From: Acidobacteria bacterium 13_1_20CM_3_53_8
GTDB lineage: Bacteria > Acidobacteriota > Blastocatellia > Pyrinomonadales > Pyrinomonadaceae
DNA: 41,956 nt
Assembly: GCA_001920415.1 (NCBI GenBank)
Contig: MNJR01000066.1
Location: forward strand, 1 to 41,956
Direction of reading: 5' to 3'
A program made the position numbers and the translations under genes. Below are positions 1 through 8,261 of the stretch, in pieces. How positions within the stretch are numbered: the first letter of the stretch is position 1; every line of letters begins with the position of its first letter. Under the pieces are notes generated by a model, which worked only from the letters and a program-made list of their open reading frames with translations, made no database searches and was not told the origin of the DNA.

Positions 1-58
1 AATGTTGATGTATGGAGGGCGTTGCCCTGGTTTTTGTAGCTGACTAAGGAGGTGGGGC

Positions 59-3000
59 ATGAGGACTGACTGCTATTGCAAGGCTGGAACATTTTATGAA
101 CGAATGAAACCCTCATCTCTGGCTTACGTTTCTCTCCTGTCAATCGCATTGATAGCCGTTGCCCTGGTTCTGCTTCCCTCCTCTTCAAAAGCTGCTAAAG
201 CAAATCTGAATGAGGCTTCGGTGCAGGCTGCGACGAGCGCGCCTGACCTCACTTGGATTTCAGGCGGTCACGCTGGCGGCGTTGGTAAAGCGGCGCTCTC
301 GCCGGATGGGCAGATTCTTGCGACAGCAGATTACGCTGAAGTTTACCTGTGGCGATATTCGGATGGGCAGTTGTTGGGAACCATTGGCATGGCGGGCGTT
401 GATACTGTCAACTGCATTAAGTTCACGCCGGACGGCCAGTATGTTGTTGCTGGCGGCTCTTGGATTCCGGGCTATCCCGGAAATCCTTCAACGCTCAGGG
501 TGTGGCGAGTTTCAGACAGAAGCTTGGTGCGTCAATTCGATCTGCATAGTTCAGTAGGAAGTTTCGCGCTTTCAGCAGATGGACATTTCATTGTCGCAGG
601 GCACGGGTATGAGTCCGTTCTAGTCTTGGACTTCAACACAGGGGCGACGCTGCAAACTCTTGGGCCTTTCGCGTACACAGCTGTGGCGATTTCGCCGGAT
701 GGAAGTATGGCCGCAGCAACGGGCGCGGATCATTTTGGCGATCCTCCATCGGTTAATGTCTGGCGCAGGTCGGACGGAACGCTGATAACAAAGCTCACGG
801 GTCTCAGCTTCATTTCAAACTCGATTGCTTTCTCGCCTGACGGGCAATATCTTGCGGCGGGCGATTGGGGCGGCAATGGAACTCACGGGAAAGTGATTGT
901 GTGGCAAGCCAATGGAGAAAACTTTACTCCGATTCAAAGTCTAACTACACAATTGACTAGCTCTATTTACAGTCTGGCCTTTTCGCCGGACAGTCAGACA
1001 ATCGCCGCAGGTGGAGTTGATGATGAGCTATGGCTATGGCATCTGCCTGACGGCTCGCTGACTCAGTCAATCTCCGTGAATTTTAACAACGCCATCTGGA
1101 ACATAATCTTTTCAGACAACAACACGATTTTTGTGGGCGGCGCTAAAAACGTAAGCGACATCTTACGCGCTTCTGACGGAGCATGGTTGCGCGAAATTGG
1201 CGGCAACAGAGAGTTTGTTACTGCGGTCGCTTTCTCGCCCGATGGAAAATATTTTGCAGCCGATAACGGTAGCGTCGGGGGAGGCGGCAACTTCTGGGTA
1301 CAGATGTTTCAGTCTGACACTGGAGAGGGCGTGCGCGCATTCCCCATACATGAAGACATCATCAACTCCGTTGCGTTTTCGCCCGACGGACAACTACTAG
1401 CCTCTGCTTCAGGCTCGCAACCTCCAGACACGCGCGACACGCGCATCTTCATCGCGCGAGTTTCAAATGGACTTCAACAACTCGTACTCCCAGGGCACGC
1501 AGGAGGTACAACTTCAATCGCCTTTTCACCAGATAGCCAACTGCTCGCCTCCGGCGGCAGAGACAACGTGTTAGCCCTCTGGCGTGTGTCGGATGGAGCG
1601 GTGCTACGCTACGTCAGAGGACATTCAAACTGGGTGCAGTCGGTCGCATTTTCACCCGATGGTCAAACCATCGCTTCCGGCGGCGACTCTACAGTCAAGC
1701 TATGGAATGTCTCAGACCTAAGCTTAATCCGCACGATTCCCGGCAACGGTTATCCAGTAGGCTCTATAAGCTTTTCGCCTGACGGTCAAACTCTAGCGCT
1801 CACAACTTACAGCGCTATCCAACTCTGGCGCGTATCAGATGGAACTCTGTTGCGCACAATGTACGTTGAAGCCGGTGTCACAAATTTAGGGAACGTAGTC
1901 TTTTCAAGAGACGGAAGCGTTGTGATGGTTGCGGACGGCAGTTACCCGCCGACCATATGGTTCTGGAGAGTTTCGGACGGAGCCGTGCTTCAAACATACA
2001 AACAGGAGACGGGCTGGGTGCAGCCTCCGGTTTTAGCAGTCTCGCCTGATAACACGCAGCTTGGCATAGGGCGCTATGACTCGATTGTTGAAATGGCGCG
2101 TTTTTCAATCTCGAACGCTTCCTCGTACACGCCTAACTATGAAGGCAATGATGAGGCGACCGATTGTAATTCAATTTCAGGTTGGGCGTGGGACAGCAAT
2201 CAGCCCGATGGCATCGTCAATGTTGACATCTACGACGGCCAGACATTTTTAGCTACTATTCCTGCCAACAATTTCCGTCAAGACCTTTACGTTGCAGGCA
2301 AAGGTAGCGGCTATCATGGATTCAGCTACACAATCCCGGCAAGTTTCAAGAACGGAACGCCGCACAACTTCGGCGTCAGGGTCTCCGGCACAAGCACAGA
2401 GCTAGTAAACTCTCCCAGGTCTGTGACGTGCGGCTCGCCGCCTCCTCCGCCTCCTTCTTCTAACAGTGGTACGTGGACGACTGCGCCTCCTATGCCAACT
2501 GCGCGTCAGGGCTTCGCTGTCGGTGTAATCAACGGGAAACTATATGCAGTCGGCGGCGACAGCACCATTGGCCCAGGGTATGGCGGTGTGACGCCCAATC
2601 CTCTGAACACTCTGGAGGTTTATGACCCGGCGACTAACGCTTGGTCTACGCTTGCTCCCATGCCTACGGCGCGCTTTGGCCTGACCGCAGGAGTAATCAA
2701 TGGAAAACTCTACGCTGTGGGTGGCTTTAATAGCGGTTATCTGAGGACGCTTGAAGCGTATGATCCTGCAACCAATACATGGTCAACGCTCGCTCCTATG
2801 CCTGCGGCTCGCTATGAAATGGCTGCCGAAGTCATTGACGGAAATCTCTATGTTGCTGGCGGTTATGATCCGGCGGGCAATTCGAACACGCTACAAGTCT
2901 ATGACCCTGCGACCAACTTCTGGTCAACGTGGTCTCCTATGCCGTTGGGGCGATATAGATTGGCCGCCACTGTCATTAGCGGGAAACTCTACGCCGTTGC

Positions 3001-4612
3001 AGGTTCCCCCTTTAGCACCAACTCAAGCAGCCTGCAAGCCTTTGATCCGTCAACAAACACATGGGCAGTGATGGCAGACCTGTCAATGGGTCTGGATAGT
3101 TTGGCTGCCGGAGCAATCAACGGGAAACTCTACACTGTTGGGGGAACTAGCTCCACCGGCCCCACAAACGCTGTGAACGTCTACAACCCTACAACCAGCG
3201 CATGGTCTTCGGTGGTCGCTATGCCGACGGCGCGCAAGCTTCTGGCAGCCGGGGTGATTAATGGAAAACTCTATGCGCTTGGTGGAATAAACAGTAACAA
3301 GGTCGTCCTCAATACGATGGAGGTCTTGACGCCCGCACAGTCCATTAGCGGGCACGTGACAAATTCGAGCAGCCACAGCGGACTCGCAGGTGTCACGCTG
3401 ACTATCAGCGGTGGTACACAAGCCACAGTGACAACAGATCAGAACGGCTACTACTCGTTCACCAACTTACCGGCAGGAGCGAACTACGGCATCACGCCTA
3501 CAATGTCCGGCTACACTTTCACTCCGCAAAACCCTGTCGTCAGAGGCTTGAGCACAGATGAGGTGATGAACTTTCAAGCCAGCACGGCACCTACAGCCGC
3601 GCCAGCTTCGATTAGCGGTCGCGTGATAAATGCGGACGGCACTTCATTGGCCGGAGTAACCATAATGCTCAACGCTGCGCGCATGGCAATCACGGATGCC
3701 AACGGCCAATACAGCTTTGATAATCTGGAGGCGGGCGGCTTCTATACGGTCACGCCGCGCTTCGTCAACTACAGCTTCAACCCGCAGAGCCGAGCGTTCT
3801 CTCTGGTCTCAGGCAGAACGGACGCAGTATTCACAGCAGCGCCCGACTCTACACAAACCGAGAATCCTCTGGACACTTCTGAATACTTCGTCAGAGAGCA
3901 GTATCTAGATTTCTTAGGACGTGAGCCTGACGAAGGAGGATTTAATTACTGGAGCACCCGTATCAACGAGTGCGCAGGAGATGCAGACTGCGTTCGACAG
4001 AGAAGAATAGATGTTTCCGCCGCTTACTTCTTCTCCCAAGAATTTCAGGATACAGGCTCATTCGTCTATCGCCTATATAAAGCTGGCCTGAGCAGGCGTC
4101 TCTCTTACGCAGAGTTTAACTCGGACAGAGGCCAGGTGCTCGCGGGCACAGACATGTACGCGCGCAGGGTCGCGTTCGCAGATTCGTTTGTAGAGAGGCC
4201 GGAGTTCATTCAGAAATACAACAACGCAACCACAGCCGAAGGCTTCGTTGATGCTCTTCTGCGCAACATAGAGCAGGTGAGCAGCGTTGACCTATCTGCA
4301 CGGCGTGATTCGCTGATAGCGAAATACAACTCAGGACAAAACATTGCGGAGAGCCGCAGCCTCGCACTGAGAGAGGCAATAGATGACGCCGCGTTCAAGT
4401 CAGCGGAGAACAATCGCTCGTTCGTTCTGATGCAATACTATGGATATTTAAGAAGAGACGTGGACGAGGGCGGATACCAGTTCTGGCTAGACGTGCTGAG
4501 CAACCGCGTAGCGGGCAACTACCGGTCAATGGTCTGCGCCTTCATCACCTCGACCGAATATCAGAGGAGGTTCAGTTCAGTAGCCACGCACAGTAACAGT
4601 GAGTGTAGATAG
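59..4612 (+). CDS. Secreted mosaic protein: WD40, Kelch, carboxypeptidase-regulatory-like and DUF4214 domains
   Basis: Large exported protein of 1517 residues with no recognisable catalytic site. After a hydrophobic signal segment (about residues 21-45, ending near SSKAAKA), WD40-type blades carrying the recurrent phrase FSPDGQ and ending LWRVSDG run from about 63 to 685. A spacer domain of about 100 residues ends in a run of prolines near 794. Kelch repeats (VINGKLYAVGG, YDPATNxWS) fill 804-1094. Two beta-sandwich carboxypeptidase-regulatory-like domains (SISGHVTN, SISGRVIN) lie at 1094-1257, and two DUF4214 units (FLGREPDEGGFNYW, YLRRDVDEGGYQFW) at 1270-1513. The start is set by AAGGAGGT at 46-53, five bases before ATG 59; a second ATG at 104 would also leave the signal peptide intact. 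WD40 and Kelch domains normally form propellers for protein binding, and DUF4214 is common in secreted proteins. A role at the cell surface is inferred only. Confidence 0.9.
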   Translation: MRTDCYCKAGTFYERMKPSSLAYVSLLSIALIAVALVLLPSSSKAAKANLNEASVQAATSAPDLTWISGGHAGGVGKAALSPDGQILATADYAEVYLWRYSDGQLLGTIGMAGVDTVNCIKFTPDGQYVVAGGSWIPGYPGNPSTLRVWRVSDRSLVRQFDLHSSVGSFALSADGHFIVAGHGYESVLVLDFNTGATLQTLGPFAYTAVAISPDGSMAAATGADHFGDPPSVNVWRRSDGTLITKLTGLSFISNSIAFSPDGQYLAAGDWGGNGTHGKVIVWQANGENFTPIQSLTTQLTSSIYSLAFSPDSQTIAAGGVDDELWLWHLPDGSLTQSISVNFNNAIWNIIFSDNNTIFVGGAKNVSDILRASDGAWLREIGGNREFVTAVAFSPDGKYFAADNGSVGGGGNFWVQMFQSDTGEGVRAFPIHEDIINSVAFSPDGQLLASASGSQPPDTRDTRIFIARVSNGLQQLVLPGHAGGTTSIAFSPDSQLLASGGRDNVLALWRVSDGAVLRYVRGHSNWVQSVAFSPDGQTIASGGDSTVKLWNVSDLSLIRTIPGNGYPVGSISFSPDGQTLALTTYSAIQLWRVSDGTLLRTMYVEAGVTNLGNVVFSRDGSVVMVADGSYPPTIWFWRVSDGAVLQTYKQETGWVQPPVLAVSPDNTQLGIGRYDSIVEMARFSISNASSYTPNYEGNDEATDCNSISGWAWDSNQPDGIVNVDIYDGQTFLATIPANNFRQDLYVAGKGSGYHGFSYTIPASFKNGTPHNFGVRVSGTSTELVNSPRSVTCGSPPPPPPSSNSGTWTTAPPMPTARQGFAVGVINGKLYAVGGDSTIGPGYGGVTPNPLNTLEVYDPATNAWSTLAPMPTARFGLTAGVINGKLYAVGGFNSGYLRTLEAYDPATNTWSTLAPMPAARYEMAAEVIDGNLYVAGGYDPAGNSNTLQVYDPATNFWSTWSPMPLGRYRLAATVISGKLYAVAGSPFSTNSSSLQAFDPSTNTWAVMADLSMGLDSLAAGAINGKLYTVGGTSSTGPTNAVNVYNPTTSAWSSVVAMPTARKLLAAGVINGKLYALGGINSNKVVLNTMEVLTPAQSISGHVTNSSSHSGLAGVTLTISGGTQATVTTDQNGYYSFTNLPAGANYGITPTMSGYTFTPQNPVVRGLSTDEVMNFQASTAPTAAPASISGRVINADGTSLAGVTIMLNAARMAITDANGQYSFDNLEAGGFYTVTPRFVNYSFNPQSRAFSLVSGRTDAVFTAAPDSTQTENPLDTSEYFVREQYLDFLGREPDEGGFNYWSTRINECAGDADCVRQRRIDVSAAYFFSQEFQDTGSFVYRLYKAGLSRRLSYAEFNSDRGQVLAGTDMYARRVAFADSFVERPEFIQKYNNATTAEGFVDALLRNIEQVSSVDLSARRDSLIAKYNSGQNIAESRSLALREAIDDAAFKSAENNRSFVLMQYYGYLRRDVDEGGYQFWLDVLSNRVAGNYRSMVCAFITSTEYQRRFSSVATHSNSECR

Positions 4613-4720
4613 TTAAAAGCAGGACTCTAGCGGTTTGCAATTGCACCTGACCATTGTGGCAAACCGTCAAGTAAGTACCGCGCTCAAGAGGCAAGGCGGA
4701 AAGAAAAAACAGATGTCGGA

Positions 4721-4852
4721 AAAGTCTGGAGTCGGACTGATTTTCGATTTTGGATTTTAGATTTTCGATTGGAAGAAGCGAAAAGCTTTTAAATCGAAAA
4801 TCGCAAATCCAAAATCGAAAATCAGTCCGACTCCAGACTCCAGACTTTTTTA
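4721..4852. repeat. Long inverted repeat, TTTTGGATTTT family, with T-run
   Basis: The left arm 4722-4770 and right arm 4791-4839 are near-perfect complements. The arms contain tandem variants of GATTTTCGATTTTGGA and the outer segment AGTCTGGAGTCGGACTGA. A T-run at 4846-4851 follows the right arm, so the element could terminate transcription from the upstream gene. It fills much of the 417-base gap 4613-5029; the rest shows only the promoter at 4912. Confidence 0.85.
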
Positions 4853-4911
4853 CAAGCGTCTGCCTTTCCATTCTTTGCTATCGCCATCTGGGGAAATTTC
4901 GCAAATTTAAC

Positions 4912-4939
4912 TTGACTGTTAAACTGGCATGTGTAAAAT
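4912..4939 (+). promoter_or_regulatory. Sigma70-type promoter for the receiver-domain gene
   Basis: TTGACT (4912-4917), 16 bases, then TAAAAT (4934-4939): five of six matches to each consensus box. It lies about 90 bases upstream of the ATG at 5030, which has GAGGTG nearby as a ribosome site. Confidence 0.6.
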
Positions 4940-5029
4940 GGCAGGACTTTTCTGCGGATTACAATCCCTAAAAAGCTTATCCCTCGCTCGCTGACATTTT
5001 AATCAAAGCTGAAAACGAGGTGTCTCTCT

Positions 5030-5482
5030 ATGCCCCCAAGGAAGACAAGTCGCTCGCCCCGTCCCCTTATTCTGGTCATTGACGAAAATGAGCAGAACCG
5101 GGTCATGCTGCGGTTCTATCTAACCAAAGAATACTATGATGTGGTAGAGGCTCTGACCAGCCAGGAAGCTTTTCAAAAAGCTATGGAGATGCCCCCTGAT
5201 CTGGTTATGATTGACCTGAATAATCCGCACCTGAGCGGCGTCTTAACCGCTCAGCGGCTTCGATCCATTCAGGGAATGAGCCACGTCCCGATTATCGCTT
5301 ACGCAGGCCCGGACAGTCAGGCATGCCGTGACGCCGTGCTGGCTTCGGGCTGCGATGCTTACGTCATTAAACCCGTAAACCCTTCTGTGATGATGAATGT
5401 CATCAAGAGTCAGTTGCACAGGCGCTCGACCGGGGTACTGCCTAGCAGTGACGTGACGCAACTGATATTCGCGGCAAAATAA
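5030..5482 (+). CDS. Single-domain response regulator (receiver domain)
   Basis: A 150-residue protein consisting of one CheY-like receiver domain (about 12-130) with a short basic N-terminus and an unstructured tail; there is no output domain. The acidic pocket is D18/E19 (VIDENEQN), the phosphoacceptor is D62 (VMIDLNNP) and the conserved lysine is K114 (VIKPV). The usual Thr/Ser before the fourth beta strand is replaced: the segment reads VPIIAYAG, with Ala92 where Thr/Ser normally sits. Phosphorylation-dependent signalling may therefore differ from canonical CheY proteins. No histidine kinase is adjacent, so the partner is unknown. It is monocistronic, with its own promoter at 4912-4939. 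Confidence 0.85.
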   Translation: MPPRKTSRSPRPLILVIDENEQNRVMLRFYLTKEYYDVVEALTSQEAFQKAMEMPPDLVMIDLNNPHLSGVLTAQRLRSIQGMSHVPIIAYAGPDSQACRDAVLASGCDAYVIKPVNPSVMMNVIKSQLHRRSTGVLPSSDVTQLIFAAK

Positions 5483-5500
5483 AGGGGGCAGCTTTTTTAC

Positions 5501-5528
5501 TTGACACTAGACTGAAACTTTATAAAAT
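5501..5528 (+). promoter_or_regulatory. Strong sigma70-type promoter in front of a non-coding stretch
   Basis: TTGACA (5501-5506), 16 bases, then TAAAAT (5523-5528). It sits just after the receiver gene's stop, and no plus-strand gene follows until 6208. The expected start of transcription is near 5535, directly ahead of the hairpin series at 5548-5659. Confidence 0.6.
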
Positions 5529-5534
5529 GCCTGC

Positions 5535-5670
5535 CACCTTGGGCGTTGCCGCTTGCGGGGTGAGGACGTAAGCGGCTTGAAGCTGAACGCTTCCGCCCCT
5601 CACAGTCACCCCAACGTGACAGTGATGACAGGCGGCGGTGGGTTGAGGACATCGCCGCCTATAATTTTTT
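5535..5670 (+). ncRNA. Candidate structured small RNA with GGA-loop hairpins
   Basis: Four stem-loops follow the promoter. H1 pairs 5548-5557 with 5567-5576 (10 bp, one G-U) around loop GGGTGAGGA. H2 pairs 5579-5583 with 5589-5593. H3 pairs 5600-5609 with 5616-5625 (one A-A mismatch). H4 pairs 5631-5640 with 5650-5659 (10 bp, one G-U) around loop GGTTGAGGA and is followed by TATAATTTTTT, like an intrinsic terminator. H1 and H4 share stem length and nearly identical 9-nt loops ending GAGGA, although their stem sequences differ. CCTCAC (5598-5603) could also pair with GTGAGG in the H1 loop. GGA in hairpin loops is the hallmark of CsrA/RsmA-sequestering RNAs, but this link is inference. I do not recognise a named RNA family. 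A short reading frame across it has no ribosome site. Confidence 0.55.
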
Positions 5671-5726
5671 CCGCGAATTTGATACAGAACATCTCACGCC
5701 CCTGCAAAGGAGAAAGAGAGAGCATG

Positions 5727-5799
5727 ATCCACTAAACCACACGAAACAACACGAAGAGAACTCAATCAATTTCGTGTCGTTTCGTGTGGTTTAGTGGAT
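5727..5799. repeat. Inverted repeat, TTCGTGTxGTTTCGTGTGG family
   Basis: The 29-nt arms 5727-5755 and 5771-5799 match at 28 positions (one G-U). The element lies between convergent genes. Together with the RNA candidate it accounts for most of the 382-base gap 5483-5864. Confidence 0.85.
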
Positions 5800-5864
5800 A
5801 ACTCTTCCCTTCATCCTTTCTGAACCCTTATATCGAACTTACATTAACCAACATTTTCGCAGGC

Positions 5865-6050
5865 TTACGCTTCATCTTCCGGCTCGTCAACACGCTCTAT
5901 CTTCGCATCGTCGTCAATTGCCACTTGATCCAGAAAATGATGCTGGTCGTCGTAAAAATCCCACATCCCTTCGTGGAAGTTCATTTCGTAATCTACAGCC
6001 TTCGGTATGATTGTTTCTGTACCGTTCCGATATTTAATACGCATTGCCAT
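5865..6050 (-). CDS. Small acidic hypothetical protein (61 aa)
   Basis: Encodes 61 residues with a strongly acidic tail (DDDAKIERVDEPEDEA) and a YRNGTETIIP start reminiscent of small beta-rich proteins. The ribosome site GGAGAG lies seven bases before the ATG, which supports real translation. There is no signal peptide or membrane segment. It is monocistronic, convergent with the preceding plus-strand elements and divergent from the M23 peptidase gene. I do not recognise a family, and no function is claimed. Confidence 0.6.
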   Translation of the reverse strand: MAMRIKYRNGTETIIPKAVDYEMNFHEGMWDFYDDQHHFLDQVAIDDDAKIERVDEPEDEA

Positions 6051-6207
6051 TGTCTACTCTCCAGAGAGATATTCAAGAGGTTGGGTTTTGCAGGGTTCTC
6101 AATTTTCATGGGATTTACAAATTCTCAATCCCCTTCTTAAAGTGTATGGCTTAGTGTAATACTCAATCCTTCTGGCATAAAATGGCTTCCAAGGTAGGAG
6201 TAGAAAG

Positions 6208-7218
6208 ATGATGAAAAGCTCACGTCGTGAATTTCTAGGCGCACTGCTAGGCGCGCCGCTTGTTGTGGCGAGCGGTTGCAAGGCAATGCGGCACGAACAA
6301 TCTTTTGCTGTCTCGGCAGAAGCAGCCCCAGAAGCAGCCATAACGCCGCGCGTGACCAACTACAACGCGAGCGGGCGTGCGCTCATCGTTGAAGGAAAGA
6401 CGCTTCTTGTGGCGCTCACTTTCACGACTTCGATGAATCAGTTGAGCGGGAGTTTTCCTGTTCAGTTCGAAGCTGAGTCAGCAGGAAGCCAGAGCCTGAC
6501 AGAAGAACAGCCTCTCTACTTTTATCCTGCTGGAGACGGGCGCTCCTTTCGTACATTTCTATCAGCGCCGCTCGATGCAATCGCAGACTCTTATCAATTG
6601 CGCGTGACTGCGCGGCCACAAAATGGCGCTCAGCAGCAAGCCTCTCTCCCCTATTCCGTTCAGACAGGAGCGTATCGTCAGACGACGCTTACTCTGGATA
6701 GAAATTTCAGTAATCCTTCGCCCGAAATTTTAGAGCAGATGCGCCATGATTTTCAGACCATGCTGGAAATCTATCAGCGTAGAACAGAGCGGCGGTGGAG
6801 CAAGCCCTTTGTGAGACCCGTCGCGGGGCCTGATAGAGCCAATTTCGGCGACAAGCGAACCGTTAATGGAACAAAGCATTATCGTCATCAGGGACTCGAC
6901 TATCGCGCGCCAATTGGCACACCCGTTCATGCCATCAACGACGGAATAGTTGCCCTCTCAGGCGAGCAGTGGACGCCGGGGCAGACCATCTGCATAGATC
7001 ATGGCGGAGGCGTTTTTTCCAAATACCTACACCTTTCAGAACGTCACGCGCACGAAGGCGACGCCGTGCGGCGCGACGATGTAATAGCGCTTTCCGGGAA
7101 CACCGGCGGACAGCGCCCCGCGCCGCACCTTCATCTCGATCTGGTCGTCAACGGCACGCACGTTGATCCCACTGATTTCATGAACACGGCTGCGCGTCTG
7201 ATTGAGTTGGAAGGGTAA
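6208..7218 (+). CDS. Tat-exported M23 peptidase lipoprotein
   Basis: Zinc metallopeptidase of the lysostaphin/LytM (M23) fold, expected to cut peptide bridges in peptidoglycan or to act as an envelope regulator. The N-terminus carries a twin-arginine motif (SRREFL, residues 5-10), a hydrophobic stretch and a lipobox ending at C24 (VASGC), so a Tat-exported lipoprotein is likely. The middle (about 45-165) is a beta-rich domain. The catalytic domain occupies about 220-325 with H227 and D231 (HQGLD) and H307/H309 (HLHL), the full zinc-site pattern. The ribosome site AGGAG (6196-6200) is seven bases from ATG 6208. The gene stands alone and is followed by a long inverted repeat. Confidence 0.88.
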   Translation: MMKSSRREFLGALLGAPLVVASGCKAMRHEQSFAVSAEAAPEAAITPRVTNYNASGRALIVEGKTLLVALTFTTSMNQLSGSFPVQFEAESAGSQSLTEEQPLYFYPAGDGRSFRTFLSAPLDAIADSYQLRVTARPQNGAQQQASLPYSVQTGAYRQTTLTLDRNFSNPSPEILEQMRHDFQTMLEIYQRRTERRWSKPFVRPVAGPDRANFGDKRTVNGTKHYRHQGLDYRAPIGTPVHAINDGIVALSGEQWTPGQTICIDHGGGVFSKYLHLSERHAHEGDAVRRDDVIALSGNTGGQRPAPHLHLDLVVNGTHVDPTDFMNTAARLIELEG

Positions 7219-7220
7219 GG

Positions 7221-7369
7221 AAAGGCAAAAGTAAAAAGGTAAAAGGCAAAAGGAAGGCTGAAACCATTTTTAATCTTTAATTCACGCCTGCAAGGCGTGT
7301 CCACACTTTTGCCTTTTTACTTTTACCTTTTGACTTCCCTTTGCCTTTTACCTTTTTACTTTTGCCTTT
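7221..7369. repeat. Inverted repeat, GCAAAAGTAAAAAGG family (copy 1)
   Basis: Perfect 29-nt arms lie at 7221-7249 and 7341-7369 between convergent genes. The loop carries GGAAGGCTGAAACC, which recurs in the other two copies (19795-19919 and 38831-38951). The arms are built from short units GGCAAAAGTAAAAAGG and GTAAAAGG. An internal hairpin (ACGCCTGCAAGGCGT) sits in the loop. Confidence 0.9.
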
Positions 7370-7754
7370 AATTGCCTCCATGCCTCGCGTCGCGCTCTGC
7401 AATCATGGTGTCGAACTTTTGTTGCTGGTCTGATGTGAGCAGAGCGCGTATGCGTGTGCGCGCGTGCTGGCGTATGGCGTCGTATTTGGGGTTGACCTCA
7501 GTGCGAAGCTGCCTGTAATTGTCGCGCGTCTCTTCTATGATTGCGCGAATCTGCGTGGCCTGCTGGTCATTCAGATTCAGGTTGCGCTGTAAGGATTCAA
7601 AGAAATCTTGATGAGCGGGCGGGCAAGGCCTTCCCTGGCCGATTGCGCGCAGACGATAGGCACTGGCGAGCGCTGCTCCTGTCACGCAGCCCAGAACGAA
7701 AATGCTCAACACTGCGGCGACAACTTTGAGTCTTGTATTTCCCCGAAATTTCAT
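7368..7754 (-). CDS. Spy/CpxP-like periplasmic protein, envelope-stress or metal sensor type
   Basis: A 128-residue protein with one N-terminal hydrophobic segment (about 9-30), then an all-helical periplasmic domain. It resembles the LTxxQ family: NLNLNDQQATQIRAIIEET and LLTSDQQQKF are the two repeat-like helix starts. Members act as periplasmic chaperones or as sensors that restrain extracytoplasmic sigma factors. Its ATG overlaps the stop of the anti-sigma gene by four bases (ATGA, 7751-7754), so it is translationally coupled as the third gene of the sigma / anti-sigma operon. The most economical reading is a periplasmic sensor feeding that module. Direct metal ligands cannot be identified with confidence. 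Confidence 0.75.
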   Translation of the reverse strand: MKFRGNTRLKVVAAVLSIFVLGCVTGAALASAYRLRAIGQGRPCPPAHQDFFESLQRNLNLNDQQATQIRAIIEETRDNYRQLRTEVNPKYDAIRQHARTRIRALLTSDQQQKFDTMIAERDARHGGN

Positions 7755-8182
7755 TTGGTCGCCTCCCTGTCTTCGTTCATGATGGTTGCCAGCACGTCAT
7801 CGTTAGAAATCGCCGTCTGGTCTGTGAACACTACACGCTCTACGCCTGTGTCCCGCTCGCCTAGCAGCGCAGTGTCACTGATGCCCGCAGAGTTCTGAGT
7901 GCCCGTGCCAGCGGAAAGGAAGAGTAGAAAAGCGAAGACCGCGACCAGCGCCATTGATGGAACGGCGCGCCACAGAATTCTCAGTGTAGTAATCCAGTTC
8001 TCGCTCTCTGCGCGCCGTTCGCGCTCTGCATTGATGCGTGCGCGCAGGCGCGCGAGAAGGAAGGGCGACTGCGTGGCTGCGTCAGCTTCCGATTCGTTTG
8101 CAGCAGAGAGGCGTACAATGTCGCGCCCTACGCTGTCCAGGCGTTCGCGCGATTCCTTTCGGTTCTCTTTTCTGTTAAGCAT
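7751..8182 (-). CDS. Membrane-anchored anti-sigma factor (putative)
   Basis: A 143-residue protein with a charged cytoplasmic N-terminus (about 1-70, rich in Arg/Glu), a single membrane helix (about 73-95, SMALVAVFAFLLFLSAG) and a short periplasmic tail. This is the usual layout of a small anti-sigma factor, and it sits directly downstream of an ECF sigma gene. No zinc-binding anti-sigma motif (HxxxCxxC) is present, so the assignment rests on topology and position. AGGTG precedes the ATG by seven bases. The gene overlaps the Spy-like gene by ATGA, supporting one operon. Confidence 0.65.
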   Translation of the reverse strand: MLNRKENRKESRERLDSVGRDIVRLSAANESEADAATQSPFLLARLRARINAERERRAESENWITTLRILWRAVPSMALVAVFAFLLFLSAGTGTQNSAGISDTALLGERDTGVERVVFTDQTAISNDDVLATIMNEDREATK

Positions 8183-8261
8183 CGGTTTTCACCTGCATTC
8201 GGCCAAAAACTTGGTTCGAGCGAGGCTTCTATAAATGAAGACGCGCGCGCGCAGTCGTCGG

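Noticed and set aside
5553-5735. A 60-residue plus-strand open frame
   Set aside because: It overlays the hairpin series, has no ribosome site and a composition dictated by the palindromes. An RNA reading is better.
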